The position numbers and the translations under genes are program-made. Below are positions 1 through 11,309 of a stretch of 64,000 nucleotides of DNA, in pieces; positions within the stretch are counted from its first letter, which is position 1; each line of letters opens with the position of its first letter. Below the pieces are notes generated by a model. That model saw only the letters and a program-made list of their open reading frames with translations, was not told where the DNA came from and searched no databases. This DNA is from Pyronema omphalodes (lineage: Eukaryota; Ascomycota; Pezizomycetes; Pezizales; Pyronemataceae), in the NCBI GenBank assembly GCA_024516155.1, contig JAJJXM010000004.1:434001-498000 (forward strand), read 5' to 3'.

Positions 1-581
1 TTCGCAGGGATAAAACCGAGAAGGAAAACATTTTTTGTTCCGCAGTTGTAGCATTCGAGGGTAGTTTCTCCGAGCGCAGAGTGAGGATGTAGCGAAACTT
101 CCTGTGATTCCGTCAGCCAACCTCCACAGACAAAATAACAAAAGAACCGTATGTACCTTATGCCGAGCGCGAACAAGATGGTTAATGATATGGGAAGACG
201 ATGTGTTACCGCGAGCACTACAGAACCACTTGTTGCAGAGCAAACATTTAACTACACATGCAGGTGAGTGGATTCCGCAGTAAGCACACGAGTGAGCGGG
301 AAGCTCCGCATCGTCATCAAGATCCACAGGGCCCAATCCGTCCTCCTCGCCGTAGTTTCTATCCCCGGAAGCAGAGCGTCCAACCGGAACACTAACTAAA
401 CTGAGAGTGTCATCCACCGTATCTTCATCATCGTCATGTCGACGGGCCTTGAGGTCGTATACGGACGAAGTTTCGATAGTCGAGGCGGTATCGTCAAAGT
501 GGTTACCTTGAACCAGGCGTTAGGTAGTTTACTTGAGTTCCGAGAGAGAAACCTACCAAGATGCGTGAAAGATCCGTCCAT
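1..581 (-). CDS. UPF1: UPF1/NAM7 RNA helicase, N-terminal part (gene runs off left edge)
   Basis: Upf1 is the ATP-dependent RNA helicase at the centre of nonsense-mediated mRNA decay in the cytoplasm. Three exons are visible on the minus strand: 581-557, 506-157 and 101 to the edge. The introns are 50 nt (556-507) and 55 nt (156-102), and the frame holds across both. About 160 residues are seen. An acidic, Asp-rich leader (residues 10-77) is followed by the CH domain that binds Upf2. Its zinc ligands are visible as C82/C85, C92, C96/C99, C104, H114/H118 and C142/C145, with the family motifs NHLVRARHK and [16 protein letters not shown]. The helicase core lies beyond the window. The ATG at 581 is chosen because exon 1 (MDGSFTHL) splices in frame into the leader. 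It is divergent from IMP4 over a 356-bp gap. Identity is very secure; exon 1 is slightly less so. Confidence 0.93.
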
Positions 582-937
582 TGTTTGAAGTTGAAGTTAT
601 TATAAGGTGGGGTCAGCCGTATTTTGTCTCGTATGTTTCGTAAGTTCGTCGGTCGTAAACGTCGATTAAATAGTGTAAGTAGCTGTAGCCTACGCAATAG
701 TAGCTTAGGCTCTTAACGCGAAGCTTTTGTGAAGAATTTTGGACGTGTCGTGGCGTTCGTGGCGATGTCACTGTTCTCTTTGCGCCGTTCATGTACGTGC
801 TTCCTCCATGACCGACGTTTCCCCCGCCACAAAGCAGTCTAAGATCCCTGCCACGCTAGCTTACCCGGCGATCGAATTTCAAAAAAGCTTCCATAATTTT
901 AACTTGAGCCTCAACACGAACTTTTCAACTCACCACC
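582..937. promoter_or_regulatory. Shared 5' region between UPF1 and IMP4
   Basis: This 356-bp gap lies between two divergent start codons and must hold both promoters and 5' leaders. No TATA box or known factor site can be singled out. Short reading frames here show no protein-like composition. Confidence 0.4.
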
Positions 938-2056
938 ATGCCGCCCGCCATTTCTGTCCGCCGTATCGCGCGTGAGCGCCGTGATTTCCTCTACCGCAAG
1001 CAATTGGAGCTTCAGAATGCCGCCACCAACGAGAAACGTGCAAAATTGAGAGAGAGCTTGGCCTCCGGAAAGCCTCTTCCCAAGGATATCGCCGACGATG
1101 CTTCTCTCCGCGCCGACTTCAAATACGATGAGAGTGCCGACACCGACTTTGTGGACGACGAATACTTTGCCTTGTCCGGTGTCATTGACCCTAAGGTTTT
1201 GATTACGACTTCTCGCGACCCTTCCAGCAGACTTATGCAGTTCGCCAAAGAAATCCGTCTTTTGATCCCCAACTCGATCAGATTGAACAGAGGAAACACC
1301 GTCTTGCCGCTCCTCTGCCAGAGCTGTCACTCGACCTCTACCAGCGATTTAGTCCTCCTCCACGAGCACCGTGGTACTCCTACCTCTTTGACAATCTCCC
1401 ACTTCCCACACGGACCTACCATCATGTTCTCGCTACACAATGTTGTCCTCCGTCACGACATTCCCGACTCTGCAAAGGGAACCGTTTCCGAGAGCTACCC
1501 CCACCTTATCTTCGAGGGATTCGACCAGACCAAGTTGGGAAAGCGCGTGGCTACAATCTTGAAGCACCTTTTCCCTCCCCGGGAGGCGTCTAAGATGAGC
1601 GAGGGAAGCAGAGTTATTACATTCCGATTGATTGAGGGTGACTACATCAGTGTAAGACACCACGTCTATGTACGCACCGGCTACAAGACTGTGGAATTGG
1701 CAGAGGTTGGACCCAGAATGGAGATGAAGACCTTTGAGATTCGGTTGGGAACTGTGGATAATAAGGATGCGGACTACGAATGGCGGTTGGCGAACTACAC
1801 CAGGTATGCTTCTGAGACCTCTAATCGAACGAATGATTGGAATATAATTCTGACCTCTGAAATAGAACCGCTCGCAAGAGAGATGCTTTGGCTGGTTAAA
1901 TGTGCTTATTCAGACAGAAGTGCCCGGTCGGTTTTACAAAAGTTACGGATGGAGTTTTGGCGTTTCTCTATAGGATTAATTAAAACTTTTTTGACTTTCG
2001 AACTGGAATTTTTTTTTTTTTTTTGCTCAAGGCATTTAAGTTCATCGAAAGCGTGA
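938..2056 (+). CDS. IMP4: U3 snoRNP protein Imp4 (Brix domain)
   Basis: Imp4 is a Brix-domain RNA-binding subunit of the Mpp10-Imp3-Imp4 module of the nucleolar SSU processome, needed for U3-guided 18S pre-rRNA cleavage. The ATG at 938 has a good context (CACCATGCC). Recognisable blocks are the N-terminal [17 protein letters not shown] helix, the [19 protein letters not shown] start of the Brix fold, [36 protein letters not shown], and the closing [16 protein letters not shown]...EWRLANYT block. The frame stays open to 2056, but the residues after NYT do not look like Imp4, and a GTATGC donor sits at 1804. A 228-nt in-frame intron ending at 2031 (after a T-tract) gives a tail ending HLSSSKA. 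An acceptor at 2092 would instead give NYTSSMKKAG with a stop at 2112-2114, closer to the usual Lys-rich Imp4 end. Identity is secure; the last exon is not. Confidence 0.92.
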   Translation: MPPAISVRRIARERRDFLYRKQLELQNAATNEKRAKLRESLASGKPLPKDIADDASLRADFKYDESADTDFVDDEYFALSGVIDPKVLITTSRDPSSRLMQFAKEIRLLIPNSIRLNRGNTVLPLLCQSCHSTSTSDLVLLHEHRGTPTSLTISHFPHGPTIMFSLHNVVLRHDIPDSAKGTVSESYPHLIFEGFDQTKLGKRVATILKHLFPPREASKMSEGSRVITFRLIEGDYISVRHHVYVRTGYKTVELAEVGPRMEMKTFEIRLGTVDNKDADYEWRLANYTRYASETSNRTNDWNIILTSEIEPLAREMLWLVKCAYSDRSARSVLQKLRMEFWRFSIGLIKTFLTFELEFFFFFCSRHLSSSKA

Positions 2057-4047
2057 TATTTGATGACCCCGAAGCAGAGCATGTCTTGGCAGTTCTATGA
2101 AGAAAGCTGGTTAGGGTCTGAAGTGGCCACTTGAATATATGACAAGTTCTTCACCCTTTTTCCGTCTTTTTCTCGCCGAACAATCTCATTATTAAGGGGG
2201 CTTGATAGAGTAGTGGTCAGGCCTTCGTAAGAGTCAATGATGCAAGTGATAAGTTTGAACCCCAAACTTCAGCCGAAAGTCTACTTCCTTTCACCTGGTA
2301 ATGGTTCCCGAGTAGCAGGGTTTATTGTCCGCGGGGAGGGGGGGGGGGTACAACTCAGCCCTCCAATATTTTCAATCCGAACCTAAGCCTTGTAAGATCC
2401 ACATTCTCAGACCACTTGATTGTCTTCGGTTATCTTTGATTACCTTTGATTTGCTTTGATATGCTTTGCTTCCGCGATTGGTGTGATTATCCTGATTATA
2501 TTGAGGCTCTGGGGTAAACTGTGCGTTAACTACTGAACTGAGGAGGAGCCACATAGAGCCATCTTCAAGAGTCGAGAACTTTGTTACAGAATCACACTTA
2601 TTGCTCCTTCAGAATTCAGTGATAAAAAGATACCTGCAATGGCACAGTACTCAACTTCATCGCGGAGTGTTGGTTCATTCAAGTTGGGGTTTGTATGTTG
2701 TGAACAGAAAGATATATGGATTGTTTTTTTCGCGCGCGATTAGTGTAAGACAAAATACATCATACGTATTGCTTCCTCCGACCTCATGCATGACAGGTTA
2801 CTAAGGCTTCGTTATGGTAATTATAAACCCCGGGCGCTGAAATTTCTTAGACGATGACGGGGAGCAGTTTTTTTTAGGCAACGAACCTAGTTACCCTCAC
2901 TAAGAGAGTTGGTTGGATGTTGCCATGGAATATATGTGGGCTGGATATTTGCGTAATAATATGAAAGATGTGACCGCAATGTATAGCGGAATAAAAAACT
3001 TCATCTGTGTTTTATGACCTCTGTGATTACCGTCTTTTATGCAAAACTTACCAATCAAATAATCAAGAAACATGGTAAACAGCTTATTCACAACTAATTT
3101 ACCAGCTTTTCAAAACCTCCTGATACAAACAACAATGCATACATAATTAGCCTTTCTTATGATGTTTGTCGTTCCACCATGCGGAATACATCATGCATGA
3201 CCTGAAAAAACTTCCAATCGCTTTTATCAAACTTATACAAATTCCAAAATACAGTATATCATGCAACAACCCTATTCCTTTCTCTCTTTAATCATAATCA
3301 TCGAATCACTACGAATTCTCGAATAGCACATCATCGTGATCCGTGGATATCCCATAAGTTTGAAACCATGATCATGACTTTCATCAGTCGATGGATCAAC
3401 ATCAAAGTCTTTCTACTTGGGTTGTGGAACTGAAGCGAATTATGCCAATGGCAGGTGCTGGGGCATGAGGTCTTGGTTATTACGGACATATAATCACTGA
3501 TATACTCCACAGTATCTATTATTTATGAGTGGTTGAATATTATGTTATGTAAGGTTAAACCCCAGGAGTGTAGCACTGTAGCTCAAGTGTGGCAGAAAAG
3601 TTATGTATGTAGTCAATAATCTATTTATAAGTTTTGGCAGCAAAGTATATCGGCTTCTGTGTTTTTTTTTGTCTAATATGATGTATATGATTGAGATGAA
3701 GTAACTCTTAGAGAGCATCGCGACGGTATGGACTTCTTAATATTGAAAGAATAACGTCGGAGTAATTATTTTTAGTTCCTGGTTATCGGTTATCGGTTAC
3801 TGGTTACTTCATTACCTATTGTTTCTATCAACGAGAAAAGCGGACTTGTATTTTGTTTTTTCTATTTAACAAACCATACAAAACATCCAAAACATCCATA
3901 ACACCCCAACCAATATTCACCAAATCTCACCCATTTCACATTTTCCATACCCGCCCTCAAAAAAGCACAAATCAAACATCCCATAATACCATAGCCTCTA
4001 AACCCCTTGCTGACTCATCCATTGTCATAATCAAAATCAACTAAATA

Positions 4048-4110
4048 CCATCCATCCATCTATACAACCATCCATCCATCTATCCATCCATTCATCCATC
4101 CATCCATACC
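4048..4110. repeat. (ATCC)n tetranucleotide repeat
   Basis: Imperfect ATCC repeat with CTATCC and ATTC variants, visible directly. Non-coding. Confidence 0.85.
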
Positions 4111-5760
4111 ACGTCTGAGTGACTTTCAACTTGGAAACAAGTAGGAATTACTAATCCAAATCCCTATCAACCTAGCACCGATAGTACCAGGAACACCGGG
4201 AACATCGGACATCCCGAAATGATAGATCTTCATTAGGTCGCTACATGCTGCATAGATACATAGCCGGAGGAAATTTTATCGCTGTTTATCGCGGGTAGAT
4301 CAGGTTGTTGGGTAGTTTGGTAGGTGATTAGTTACAATTTACATACGTCATTTTCACGCGAATGTAGAGTTCGGTGACATACCCAGGTACAAGATCTTGT
4401 TTATACGGTTGCTGTGATGATGTACGAAACATCCTGGCGTGGTTTCTGGGATTATCATGGGATTGGGAACTGTGAAACATGTTTTGTTTCAAGCTTCTGA
4501 TGGTGATGGGAAACAAAAACAAAACAAAAAGAAGGCTGGTTTGCGGCTTCTGGACGTATAGTGCCAAGATTTGAGATTAAATGTAGGATGTACATCGACA
4601 ATTGCCACTGTGGGTGTTTATTTAATAAAATCGTGGTGTTTTAATTATAGATTGGTGGTGGATATACATATAAGGAGTCTGAGATCAAAAAATATATCCA
4701 GTAATGCTATTTAGGAATTAGGTAAAGCTTGGATTAAGACCAAGATAAGGGGATGGAAGTCGCTGCTACTGCTGCTACTTACTGCTGCTTCAGTTTTTTT
4801 ATTTCTTTTTTATATCTTTTTATTTTATTGTTTTTTATTCTTCTTTTTCTCAAAGCTTTGTATATACATCAAACCTTAAACACCCTACATATCCTCATCT
4901 ATTTATCGCCTCACAAACCAAATCCAGATCTCTATATTCGAAATCCGGATAATCGGGTACTCGCTTACCGTCTACAACGCTTCAACACCCAGCTCCAAAA
5001 AATAAACAAAACCTCAAACATCAATTAATAATCATAGCACCTCACCTTGTCGATAAATTCGCCAATAAGATACATATGGTGGCTAAACCGATAAGATAAC
5101 ATACATACATAGTGGATACAAATCCCCAAATCTCCGACGCCGCATACCCGCATACCCGTTCCGTTCGGCGTTGTCTCGCTCGGTAATCGGCCGGCTTGCA
5201 TATCCCAACCAAAGCTAGCTAGCTAGCTACAGCATCACTCTTTTGGGGGGGTTTTTTTTTGGGGTGATCAAAAGTGAGAATAGACCTACAAGTTGGATGT
5301 CTTTCATCTTAAGCCTAGAGTCTTGATTAAGTCCCTCAACAAATAATTTATGGGTTGTCAGTAGCGATAGATGTTTATGTCAATGACGATGACAATGTCT
5401 TGAGACCCAGAGAACTAGGATTCAGGAATCTAGGTATATATGAGGGTATACTTTATATATCTGCAGGTGATTTAAAGTCTTAGGTTCTATGTGGCCTGGT
5501 GTCTCGGAGTCTTTGGTCTCTATATCTATATGCTTGTCTATATGTATGTCTATGTCTCTAATTCCGGCGCCTGGAGTTTAGAAATAACTTCCACAAGCTG
5601 TAGATTATTTTTAATTTCTGATTTTTTGGGTTCGTCATATGTATCTGTATGTATGTAAATCATAATCTTCGGTTCCTGCATTAGATTTTGATCTCGGTTC
5701 AGTGGGTTATATCTATCTAATATCCATCTCATCCATCTCATCCATTCCCTCTCATGTCAT

Positions 5761-5860
5761 CCAGCCATCCAACCCCATCCAACCCCATCCAGCCCCATCC
5801 AACCCCATCCAACCCCATCCAACCCCATTCCATCCAACCCCATCCCATCCCATGCAACCC
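5761..5860. repeat. (CATCCAACCC)n decamer repeat
   Basis: About ten imperfect copies of a 10-bp unit, grading into CATCC repeats on both sides. A frame across it encodes a His/Pro/Ser/Asn-rich string that I regard as an artefact. Confidence 0.85.
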
Positions 5861-8800
5861 CTCTGCACTCTAGCCCAGCCCAGCCAGTCCAACCACACCA
5901 ACAGCCACAGAAACCCCATCCTCAGAAGTCCTACATAAAGACAGTGTTGAAGGTCTCCTAGACTCTAGAGTTCCTGTGTCTTGGTCGCACTTAGGGCTTA
6001 CGTGACTGGCACGTGGAGGTGGAGTTTCCACATTGGGTATATCTCCCTCTGTAGATGCGTAGAGCTAGATCACCATCGTTCTCAATGAATACACTGCTCC
6101 ACCTCCACCTTTCTATCGCGTTCCCGTTTTATAGACAGAAAACAAAATATCTATATCGCAGGGCTATGGTTATGGCTAGAACGGGTATCGGGCTAGTGGT
6201 TGGTAGTTGGTGGTTAGTGATTGGTTCTGTCTATTTCTTTGATTACCAATATAGTGCATTATTTTGTATGATTATTTGTATGTCTGGGCTACTGAGGCTG
6301 GGCTACTGAGGCTGGGATTTTCACAGCATTTCAGGGCTGGGTTGGTACTGTTTTTTGTTGTTTTTGATTTGCGGTTTGGGGGTTGGGGTTGGCTTGGCTT
6401 GGCTTAGATGAGTTGAGCTATGATATGATATGATTGGATATGGTTGGTATGTGAGGTATTAAAATGTTGAGTTATTTCTGTATTGATGATATGATATGGG
6501 TTGGAAATTTGAAGATTTAGGGAGTTATAAATATACAGACATACAGTTCTAAAGGAAACAATGGAGAAAAAGCAAAAAGGTAAAAAAAAAGGGGACAAAA
6601 GAAGAAATATCACCGCAAGTATCAACTATCATTCTCTCAAGAGTATCCTCACGGTTATTAATAAGTCAATGAGTAGTTCAGAAATGTATGGGGCGTTTTA
6701 TTACTTTTTGTTTTCATTTTATCTTATTTTATACAATAATTTTGTTTGCCCAATGACGGCTGATAGTACCGTACAACATCCAATATTGAATAGATTATGT
6801 AGATTCTGTAATTTTCATGTATAGATACATCTCCAGTTCTACATTTATCAATATCCAAACCACAGCTACCACCAGGATATCGAAAATATCATAAACATAT
6901 ATGCTATATTTCTAAACCCTAAATTCTAGTCCGCTAGAAATAGATAGCAGATACTTTGAATTTATTATATTTATTACATGCATAGCCATAGACTATAGAA
7001 CATACACTATCTGTCTATTAATCAATCCATTAATTCATTAATTCATCAATCCATCAATCGATAATCACTTCAAAATCAATATCAAATACAACTATCTAGT
7101 AGCCACTGCATAGCCACCTCCCTTTATCCTCCCCTCCTCCCCTCGGATACTCTGTCTTGTATATACACTTGTATACCCCTATACCCCTCACTTACTCCTT
7201 CAATCAGAATCTCCAAGCCGCGCCCCCCATATCCACAGCCGCAGCCACTTGATTCATACCCTAAACCATCCCCAGCCACAAAAGGTTACGACGCACCTCG
7301 GTTGCCAAGCCCATGATCAGTGACAAGACAATAAGTTTCCACATCAGCGTGGGCTTAGCGTGGGCTTAGCGTGGGCTTGAGACGAGTTTGTGTTTCTGTT
7401 TGTCTTATATGTATGTAGGCCAACCGTTGACTATTGACCGTTATATTCAGCTTATCACAACTCCCTTCAGCTGATGACTGTCATGTAGTTTTTAGTTTTT
7501 AATTTTGTAAAGTGCTATGTTTGTTAATTTCGTAAAGTGCTAGATAAGATAGGACAGTAGATATAGGTCGGCTGTAATATATATATGTATAATATAGCTA
7601 GGATGATATGTAGATGGAATGCTTGTAAGTTGCATCACGGAGCTGTAAGGTCCTCCTATATATATATATGGTTCTGGGGCTGTGAGATTATAGATGATAG
7701 ATGGTGGATGATAGATGATGGATGCTATGCTATGCTATGCTATGCTATTCTATGGCTGGCTATGGTGCCATATGTTACAGACTTCGAAAAGTGCTTTTGT
7801 AAGCTGTAAGCTGTGGACTGTGGACAGTGCAACTTGTAACTTGTAGCTTGTAACTTGCAACTTTCAACTTTCAACACCCGCATATGGTGCATATCAGATG
7901 TCGGATGTCAGATGTTAAATGTCAAATGTCAGATGTCAGATGTCACCAGACCAATCTTCGTCGTACATATAGCGCTTGTACAGATGTAGCAAGCTGTAGC
8001 AAGCTGTAGCAAGATGTATCTATGGATGTACATAGCAAGCTGTATGTAGAAAGTTACAGGAGTAGCAAGGCGTAGCACAGATTACGTGGCCTATATATAT
8101 GTACATATAGTGCTACTTACTTACATAGCAACGAGGCTTTTGTGCTTTTTTGATTTTTAATTTCTTGTTATATTTTATTTTTTGTTATTTGTATTGTACC
8201 TTGTTATTTGTATTGTATCTTGCAATACTGTAATTCGAGGAAAAAAAGAGAAATGGGGATGGATAAATAGGAAAGAAAGATAAAAGAATATTGTGTTTGA
8301 TTGGCTAATGATTGGTACTGGTTGAAGGGCTTGCTTGGGCTTGATGAGATGGGAGTTAATTTGGCTGATGGCTGATGAGATATGATGAGGATGAGATATA
8401 ATAGGGGTGCGTTGGATCAATGGGATCTTGAGATTTGGAAATTCAGACTGGTCGCTGTACACCAAAAAAAAAAAATAGTTCAAGTTCCTGAGTTTCCCAA
8501 GTTCCCCAAGTTCCCAAGTTCATGCGTTTCAAGGAAATCCGTTAAGCGACGACAGCGGACGCGTGTACATACAATACACACCATCTACACATCACCTTCA
8601 TCTCGATGAATATGTAAAAGTAAAATGACGTTTTTCACCAATCAACCATACAGAAGAGATGCCATTTTCGCCATGCCTGCCATGCCGGAGGATCAGGGGT
8701 GGGAGAAGATGATCTATCATCTATCCTATGTATACCATGGTGGCATACGTCATAACTACAAAAACCACGCAAGGTTCCCGGCGGCGGTAGGACGGACAGC

Positions 8801-9194
8801 GGCGCAACTAGTATGGTAACTAGTAACAGCTCGCAACACGCAACTCGCAACAAGGAGCATGTCAAACGGCAAATACATAAAGCGGACTATCCCCCCCAAC
8901 CAGCGCGACCGAGGAAAAATAGAAAGAGAAAGAGAGTTTCTATTACCATAGCAACAGCAACAGCAACAGACAGTATCACGATATTATAAACTCGCCGTTT
9001 ACCTACCAGCACATCTACACATCTACACACTTACACATAACACCTAAATACCACAACTACAAGTTTCGAAACGAACAGAATAATACGGATTATTGTCTAA
9101 ACGGAAGTTAATCGGACGATATTATCACGACTATCTATTACTACACTACAAGAAGGAATATAGAGGTTGATATATAACCAAAACATACACAATC

Positions 9195-10199
9195 ATGCCT
9201 TTCACTGCTAGGTTAGTCTTTTTGTTTTATCTTCCTCCTCCTCATCACCATCTTCTTCTTCATGCACCCCATACCAGACTCCCTACTCTCTACTCTCCGT
9301 TTACCGCTCCTCTTTCCCTCCCCTTCCGCTACACAATAACCCCAAAAATCAACAAAGCAAACATCCAGAGAAAACACAAGCTAACAAACCCCCAGCGACA
9401 TCTGTAAAATCCTCCTCGCCATCATCCTCCCTCCCGTCGGTGTTTTCCTCGAGGTCGGATGTTCCGGTGTACTACTACTCAACATTATCTTGACTTGTTT
9501 GGGTTATATTCCTGTAAGTTGCCTTATTTATTACCCTTTATTTGGTTTCCTTGGAGCTTTTCGAGGGTTTCGAGGGTTGTTCTACATATCATCACACCAC
9601 ATCACATCACATCATCTGGTTGCGTATTTCGTATTTCGGATTTTCCATGCTTGATGCTTGAAGCTTGAAGCTTGAAGCTTGGTTCGGATCCAGATGCGCT
9701 GGTTAAGACTATACCGGAGCTGTCTGTCTGGCTATCTGGCTGGCTGTCTGTAAAGACGTGGCTAGCAGCGGCGTCATCGCATGGAAATGGGATGGCTTGG
9801 AAAGTGTCAAGACATTCCAAGCCATCTCAAGTCGGCGGAAGATACCGTATGTAGCTGGCTGCTGCATACGTAATGCCGCCGCTTCCGGGATAGCATGTCT
9901 AGGATGTTCAGGGTTTCTTTAGGCTTTAGCAGCATACACCATATCCGAACTGTCCGAATTGTCCGAGCAAGCACAAGCACAAGCACAAGCACGACTGCAA
10001 CCAGGTTTGATGCGATGTGATGTGACGTGATGTGATTAAGAAGCATAATATCATCGCTATCATATATGCTACTTGATGGTTACAATTCTCGATGAAACTA
10101 CAGTCTGGAATATAGATAGAAGAATAATTACTAATCTTTTTCTTTTCGACAAAAAAACAGGGAATCTTACACGCTCTTTACGTCATATTTAAATATTAG
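9195..10199 (+). CDS. PMP3: Pmp3-type small plasma-membrane proteolipid
   Basis: Pmp3/UPF0057 proteins are about 50-60-residue double-spanning plasma-membrane peptides that affect membrane potential and cation tolerance. Three exons are read: 9195-9211, 9396-9513 and 10161-10199. Joined, they give 57 residues starting MPFTASDICKILLAIILPP, continuing VGVFLEVGCSG and LLLNIILTCLGYIPG, and ending ILHALYVIFKY before TAG. This matches the family end to end: two hydrophobic helices, PPVGVF at the first turn, LGYIPG before the last segment, and an aromatic/Lys tail. Intron 1 is 184 nt (branch GCTAAC, acceptor CCCAG). Intron 2 is 647 nt, more than three times the coding length and by far the longest intron in the window. 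It contains GCTTGAA and CACAAG repeats. Confidence 0.95.
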
Positions 10200-11127
10200 C
10201 CAGTGTTTAATATGAGGAATGATTCAGCGGTTTGGAGGTGATGGATTCTTCTTCTTCTGAGGAAATATCGCGCGGGGGGCCAGGAAACCTGGGAAAGAAG
10301 AAAGGAAAAGATATATCATGCCTATTTTCCTTTTTTTTTCTTTCTTTCCCCCTAGGATCTTGATGTAATGACTTTATGGTTTTGTTGCGTTCTACTAGTT
10401 TTTTTTTTTTTTTTTCTTTTCTTTTGTAAGGGATATTGGATATTGGATAGGCATTATCTTTTGTTGTTTTCTTTCTTTCTGTTTCGGCTTCTGGAGGGTA
10501 TAGTTATTGCTTAAGATACCTATTTTATTTGTTGTATGCTTTTTTGCTTTTTTGAGGATAATTAAGGATAGTTAAGGACAACTGCGGGTGATAATTACTG
10601 TTTTTTGATTTCTATGGTTTTTATGATTTCTATGATTTCTGTGATTTCTGTGGTTTTTTTGTATCTTTGTATCTTTGTATCTGTGTCTATCTTCTGAGTG
10701 AAAATGGTATTCGTGTTTGCTCGCATGCTGAACTTATTTTCATGTTTCCATGTTTCGAGGCTTCGAAGTTCCTGATTTCTGATTTCTTAATCTCGTAATC
10801 CCTTAATACTGATATGAGATGAGATGAGACGGGATGAGACGGGATGGGAATAAACGAGATCAGACGAAACGAGAATCAATCGGAATTATGAAACGAGCTG
10901 GAATAATATTTATCCACAGCCAGCCAGACTGAGAATCGTGAGCACTGGGAGTGGTGTGGGTTTGATTACTTAGGGAGCTTGGGGGGCTTAGGGAACTTGG
11001 GGGGCTTGGGGAGCTTAAGGAGTTTAGAGGGGCTTGGGGAACTTGGAGGTCCATATATTTATGCAGCTGGGTACATATGTAACTCCTAGCTCTGTGGCTC
11101 TCTGGTTTCTGTATGTACGAGGTGCTG

Positions 11128-11188
11128 GACAAAAGTGACCGTCACCCCGTGCGGCGCTTAGCACAGAAAAGTGACGGTCACTTTTGTC
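11128..11188. repeat. 18-bp perfect inverted repeat (hairpin)
   Basis: GACAAAAGTGACCGTCAC at 11128-11145 is repeated in perfect reverse complement at 11171-11188, with a 25-nt spacer. The arm resembles the GGACAAAAGTGAC-type ends of Tc1/mariner-like transposons, so this may be a tiny deletion remnant. That attribution is inference. Confidence 0.7.
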
Positions 11189-11255
11189 ACGGTACCGTAG
11201 ATGAGTATGTAGCTGAGTATGGTACTATATCAGGGGATTCTGGATTCGAGATCCC

Positions 11256-11309
11256 GGATTTTGGATTTTGGATTTTGGATTTTGGATTTTGGATTTTGGA
11301 TTTTGGATT
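11256..11309. repeat. (GGATTTT)n heptamer repeat
   Basis: Seven near-perfect copies of a 7-bp unit are seen directly. Confidence 0.9.

Larger units (their letters stand above)
2115..9194. other. Gene-poor intergenic region with simple repeats
   Basis: About 7 kb between IMP4 and PMP3. I see no frame with protein-like composition, no RNA gene I can defend, and no intact mobile element. It is AT-rich with homopolymer runs, for example G at 2338-2348 and A at 8465-8475. It holds several microsatellites (listed separately), an AGCT run at 5215-5228, short ATGCT (7720-7749) and AGATGTC-type (7885-7945) repeats, and (GTAGCAAGCT)n near 7985-8045. Confidence 0.5.

Noticed and set aside
2196..2275. 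tRNA-like words (TAGAGTAGTGGTCAG and TTTGAACCCC)
   Set aside because: They resemble A and B boxes, but no cloverleaf forms: the T stem does not pair in register and no anticodon arm is seen.
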